DNA from: Acetobacter syzygii
GTDB lineage: Bacteria > Pseudomonadota > Alphaproteobacteria > Acetobacterales > Acetobacteraceae
Direction: 5' to 3'
NCBI RefSeq assembly: GCF_000964225.1
Contig: NZ_BAMZ01000027.1
Span: 124,001 to 188,000 of the forward strand
Length of the DNA stretch: 64,000 bases
The position numbers and the translations under genes are program-made. The notes under the pieces are model-generated. The model saw only the letters and a program-made list of their open reading frames with translations, did not search any database and was not told where the DNA came from. Every line of letters begins with the position of its first letter. Within the stretch, counting starts at the first letter, position 1. Below are positions 61,158 to 64,000 of this stretch, one piece after another.

Positions 61158-61942
61158 GTCAAATGGTGTGGAATGATCTTCCATAATGGATTGTCCGGGT
61201 TGGCCAGCAGTTTGATGGTCAGGGCAAGCGACATAACGACCAGTAAGGGGCGGATGCCTTTGCCCCCAAAACGCATAGCAAGCCACGCTCCTACCTGATT
61301 ACCCAGAACATTGGCTCCGGCCATGCCAAAGCCAAGAAGCCATAAAACCTTGCCCCCGGCAATCATGGCGGTCAGCCCGGCAAGGTTGGTCAAAAGGTTG
61401 AGGAATTTGGTATTGGCAATAGCGCGCACCAGACCAAGGCCAGCAAAGGCAACCAGAACGGTTGTCAGGAATGAGCCAGTGCCGGGTCCAAAAAAGCCGT
61501 CGTAAAAGCCTACGGCTGTGATGCAGGCCGTAATACCCCAGCGGCTCAGCCGGGCCTGACGGTCTACTGCACTCATGGGTGGTGCCAGCAGAAAATAAAC
61601 AGCCATGCCTATAAGAAGCAGCGGCACAATGGCGGACAAAAACACAGGGTTGATGAACTGAACGGCTGTAGCACCCGCCAGAGAGCCGAGAAAAGCGCCT
61701 ACTGCCGGCAGGGCAAACTGAGAGATATCGACATGACCTGCTTTGAGAAAGGTCAGGAACGCCGAGAATGTTCCGATACTGCTCTGAAGCTTGTTGGTCG
61801 CCAGTGCCGAGACGGGCGGAATACCGGCTGCCATTAGGGCGGGAATGGTGAGCAGCCCCCCACCGCCTGCCAGAGCATCAATGCAACCTGCGACAAAAGC
61901 GGTCGCGATCAGGAAGAAAATAGTTTCCAGAGTAAAGTGCAT
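61151..61942 (-). CDS. TauE/SafE-family membrane permease
   Basis: A protein of about 264 residues with eight predicted helices and the two duplicated half motifs of the TSUP family: GCIDALAGGGGLLTIPALMA near residue 20 and GFYDGFFGPGTGSFLT near 150. Related proteins export sulfite, sulfoacetate or other organic sulfur anions, or have unknown cargo. The ATG at 61942 is used, as the upstream TTG lacks support. It is single and convergent with the NTF2-like gene. It is 38 kb from the sulfur-amino-acid cluster and I do not link them. Confidence 0.87.
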   Translation of the reverse strand: MHFTLETIFFLIATAFVAGCIDALAGGGGLLTIPALMAAGIPPVSALATNKLQSSIGTFSAFLTFLKAGHVDISQFALPAVGAFLGSLAGATAVQFINPVFLSAIVPLLLIGMAVYFLLAPPMSAVDRQARLSRWGITACITAVGFYDGFFGPGTGSFLTTVLVAFAGLGLVRAIANTKFLNLLTNLAGLTAMIAGGKVLWLLGFGMAGANVLGNQVGAWLAMRFGGKGIRPLLVVMSLALTIKLLANPDNPLWKIIPHHLTY

Positions 61943-62453
61943 AAGAGACAAAAACCTGATCTGAAGTGTCGTAGGGAAGCTGGTTTTATTTTTATGATAG
62001 CCCTTGGTCTTTTAGGACCGGTTTGTGGTTTTGCCCAGTCATCGGGAGACTGGCTGCCGCAACTGGGTGTGAAATGACCTTATAGCCCTTTGGTGGTGGA
62101 AATATGCGACTTGTAGCCAAAGAACAGGATGGCGAGATCGGTGGGCGGCATGGTTCCATCTTTCTACCGTTTTGCTTTCGTGAACTTTAGCGTCCAGCGC
62201 TCATGGTAATCTTCGTGAGAAAATTTTGCGGGCTTGTCCTGTCAGTCCTGCGGGATACGTCCTTATCGAAGATCGGTTTTCTTTCCGTTGGTGTTGCGCT
62301 GTTTTGGAGCCGTCACGAACGTGGCGTTCTAACATCGGCAGCCCTGACGCTGGATGTGGTGCTCTGTGCTCCGATTACCTCAGCCAATCCGGCTGTCTCT
62401 GCTTTGATGGATATTGCGGCGCAGACATCATGCTGACTCAGGAGAGGATCCAG
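61943..62453. other. No recognisable gene
   Basis: About 510 bases with overlapping short frames (for example 62203-62436) lacking any family signature. A small CCAGTC/GACTGG hairpin lies near 62040. The region may be decayed coding sequence, like the DUF488 gene next to it. Confidence 0.45.
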
Positions 62454-62669
62454 TCACTCTGCAAGGGTCAGGGCCGTACCTTTGTGAAACGCGATATGGC
62501 TGCTTTTAAGGCTTTCTATTTCATATTGAGGGTCTTCTGCCGTCGCGTGATGCTGATAGCCGTTGACCAGAAAGGGCTCCGTATGAATGGCTCTGATCCG
62601 TCCACTGACGTATCCCGCTTCCGAGTTCCAGGATACGATATCTCCGATCTGGAAAGTTTGTGACGGCAT
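62454..62669 (-). CDS. DUF2945 (hypervirulence-associated Tudor-like) protein
   Basis: A protein of about 71 residues that matches the DUF2945 family along its whole length: FQIGDIVSWNSEAGYVSGRI, HHATAEDPQYEIES and HIAFHKGTALTL. These small SH3/Tudor-like proteins are common in proteobacteria and have no firm function. The ATG at 62669 is chosen with GGAG six bases upstream. Its start overlaps the start of the broken DUF488 gene on the other strand; DUF2945 and DUF488 genes are often neighbours in my recollection. Confidence 0.85.
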   Translation of the reverse strand: MPSQTFQIGDIVSWNSEAGYVSGRIRAIHTEPFLVNGYQHHATAEDPQYEIESLKSSHIAFHKGTALTLAE

Positions 62670-63257
62670 GGAACACTCCGTATTCAATGTGAACCTCGCA
62701 GGGGAGGCAAGATCATCTTCTGGCCATCCATTCTACACCATTGGGTATTCTACGCTTGCGCTATCTGACTTTATCGCGCTTTTGCGCCATTATGACGTGA
62801 CACTGATCGCGGATGTGAGGGCTTTTCCGTATTCCCGGCGTAATCGGGATTGTGATGGTACCAGTTTCCAGAGCTTGGTGGACGAAGACCACGGTCAAAG
62901 ACGGTGCCAGCGGAGGCTAACGCATTCTGGTGTGTCCAGAGTTTTCATAATTATGCGGATTATGCGCTTGGAGAAGATTTTCACCGAGGTCTCGTCCGGC
63001 TTATCGAGGCGTGACAGCAGGCGACTGTTGCGATCATGTGCGCGGAGATGCTCTGGTGGCGTTGCCACAGGTGCATCATTACTGACTATCTTCTGGCCCA
63101 TGGGGTGACAGTCTTTCATATCCTGTCCCTGACGGATCTCGTTCCCGCGCGCTTCAATGAGTCCGCAAGTATTAATGGCTGGCAATACATTACTTATGGG
63201 AGTAATCCAGAAACACACATTTTCGTGATCAATGCGCAGCTCATATCGTCCGTGTGA
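62668..63257 (+). pseudogene. Broken DUF488 gene
   Basis: The N-terminal part (FYTIGYSTLALSDFIALLRHY, DVRAFPYSRRNRD) is in one frame. The C-terminal part (FHNYADYALGEDFHRGLVRL, then VAIMCAEMLWWRCHRCIITD) is in another and contains an in-frame TGA after LIEA. The conserved middle between the two is short or scrambled. DUF488 proteins are about 150-180 residues and often have YTIGHST and MCAE..PW.CHR; here both halves are recognisable but cannot be joined into one protein. It is most likely inactive. Confidence 0.75.
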
Positions 63258-63344
63258 AAAGAATGGTCTAGGTTTGGTTAATATGTCTATATTCATTTGG
63301 ATATAGATAATTTATCTTAACCTATCATCCTAAGGCATTCATCC

Positions 63345-64000
63345 ATGAGTCCATATCGCACACTCAATCCGACTACAGGTCAGACAGAAAAAGTTTTTGA
63401 CCTACATACCACTCCTGACATGATAAATAAGCTGGAACATGCACATCATTTTTGGCAGCATGACTGGCGCCGTCGTTCCATAACGGAACGCAGCATCCTG
63501 CTTAACAAAGCGGCAGATATTCTGCGCGCCAACAAGGAATACCATGCTCGCCTCATTTCCATAGAGATGGGCAAGGTTTTACCTGAAGCAATATGGGAGA
63601 TTGAACTCTCGGCGGATATCCTTACCTACTACGCCAACATGGCAGAAACGTTCCTAAAACCACGAGAGTTGCCTGTTACTCAGGGCAAAGCATTGATTCT
63701 GAGCGAACCCCTGGGCGTAATTTACTGTGTTGAACCATGGAACTTCCCATATTATCAGCTCGCACGTGTTGCCGCCCCCAATCTTATGGCTGGCAATGTT
63801 GTCATGATTAAACATGCGCCTGGAGTACCGCAGTGCGCCCTGGCTTTTGAAGCCCTCTTTCAGGATGCTGGATTGCCTTCAGGTGCTTACACTAATCTGT
63901 TTATCACCAATGATCAGTCAGAAATTTTAATTGGCCGACCTGAGGTACGTGGCGTAGCTCTTACCGGTAGTGAACGCGCTGGCAGTGCTGTGGCAGGGCA
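63345..64000 (+). CDS. Succinate-semialdehyde-type aldehyde dehydrogenase (3' end outside window)
   Basis: An open frame from ATG 63345 to the end of the window gives about 218 residues of an aldehyde dehydrogenase N-terminal domain: NPTTGQTEKV at the start, ISIEMGKVLPEA, GVIYCVEPWNFPYYQLARVA (cofactor-binding Asn), ALMAGNVV-like LMAGNVVMIKHAPGVP, and LTGSERAGSAVAG. The pattern PWNFP...KHA..VP is typical of the Sad/YneI (succinate semialdehyde) branch. The catalytic Cys lies beyond the edge. It would oxidise a semialdehyde, fitting amine or GABA breakdown, though it is separated from the amine cluster by about 3.6 kb. Confidence 0.87.
   Translation, partial: MSPYRTLNPTTGQTEKVFDLHTTPDMINKLEHAHHFWQHDWRRRSITERSILLNKAADILRANKEYHARLISIEMGKVLPEAIWEIELSADILTYYANMAETFLKPRELPVTQGKALILSEPLGVIYCVEPWNFPYYQLARVAAPNLMAGNVVMIKHAPGVPQCALAFEALFQDAGLPSGAYTNLFITNDQSEILIGRPEVRGVALTGSERAGSAVAG

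Noticed and set aside
1..64000. CRISPR arrays, tRNA and rRNA genes, prophage genes
   Set aside because: I saw no regularly spaced repeats, no cloverleaf-type sequences and no phage structural genes; Mrr is the only defence gene recognised.

Overview
The window looks like chromosomal DNA of an acetic acid bacterium, most probably Acetobacter or a close relative in the Acetobacteraceae. This is inferred from gene content: an OprB-type sugar porin, many TonB receptors, a periplasmic hydrolase resembling the Acetobacter alpha-amino-acid ester hydrolases as I remember them, dehydrogenases that feed cytochrome c in the periplasm, and IS5-family remnants. I saw no rRNA, tRNA or CRISPR array. Base composition is uneven: about 30.5-37.1 kb is clearly richer in A+T than its flanks.

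Layout. 0-8 kb: a c-di-GMP turnover protein with a globin sensor (its 5' end lies outside the window), an acid phosphatase and phosphocholine-type phospholipase C pair, and an OprB-type porin. 8.4-11.3 kb: a TonB receptor whose signal-peptide region is joined to the rest only across an A8 tract in a different frame, followed by an IS5 remnant. 11.7-17.6 kb: a three-gene RND efflux operon. 17.7-20.5 kb: a sulfotransferase, a LuxR-type regulator with the conserved acyl-homoserine-lactone pocket but no luxI in the window, and an Mrr-type restriction enzyme. 20.5-20.9 kb: a decayed SCO1/SenC gene.

21.3-37.1 kb is the most system-like accessory region. A GntR/FCD regulator sits among a cysteine-desulfhydrase-like PLP enzyme, a 3-mercaptopyruvate sulfurtransferase, an ornithine-cyclodeaminase-family reductase, two M20 hydrolases, two MFS carriers, two TonB receptors and an SDR. 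Related AT-rich palindromes (core GATATAT-N-ATATATC) lie at four promoter regions, so I infer one regulon. A reasonable reading is outer-membrane import, inner-membrane transport, peptide or N-acyl hydrolysis and desulfuration of an unknown sulfur-containing amino-acid derivative. One M20 member has lost two expected metal ligands. An IS5 remnant follows the AT-rich part.

38.5-48 kb: phosphoglucomutase, then an amine-related block made of a lipase plus a FAD amine oxidase, an XRE-cupin regulator with two identical palindromic sites, an aldehyde dehydrogenase and an amino-acid/amine permease. 48.3-59.7 kb: a TonB receptor, then two tryptophan tryptophylquinone (TTQ) amine dehydrogenases. The first set has heavy chain, light chain and cytochrome c. 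The second has heavy chain, MauE, MauD, light chain, cytochrome c and a second MauD-like protein with CPIS in place of CPVC. An alpha-amino-acid-ester-hydrolase-like enzyme lies between the sets. No MauG, MauF or amicyanin gene is present. Together these would oxidise amines in the periplasm and pass electrons to c-type cytochromes.

59.9-64 kb: an AraC regulator, an NTF2-like protein, a TauE/SafE permease, a DUF2945 protein, a broken DUF488 gene, and the 5' part of a succinate-semialdehyde-type dehydrogenase cut by the window end.
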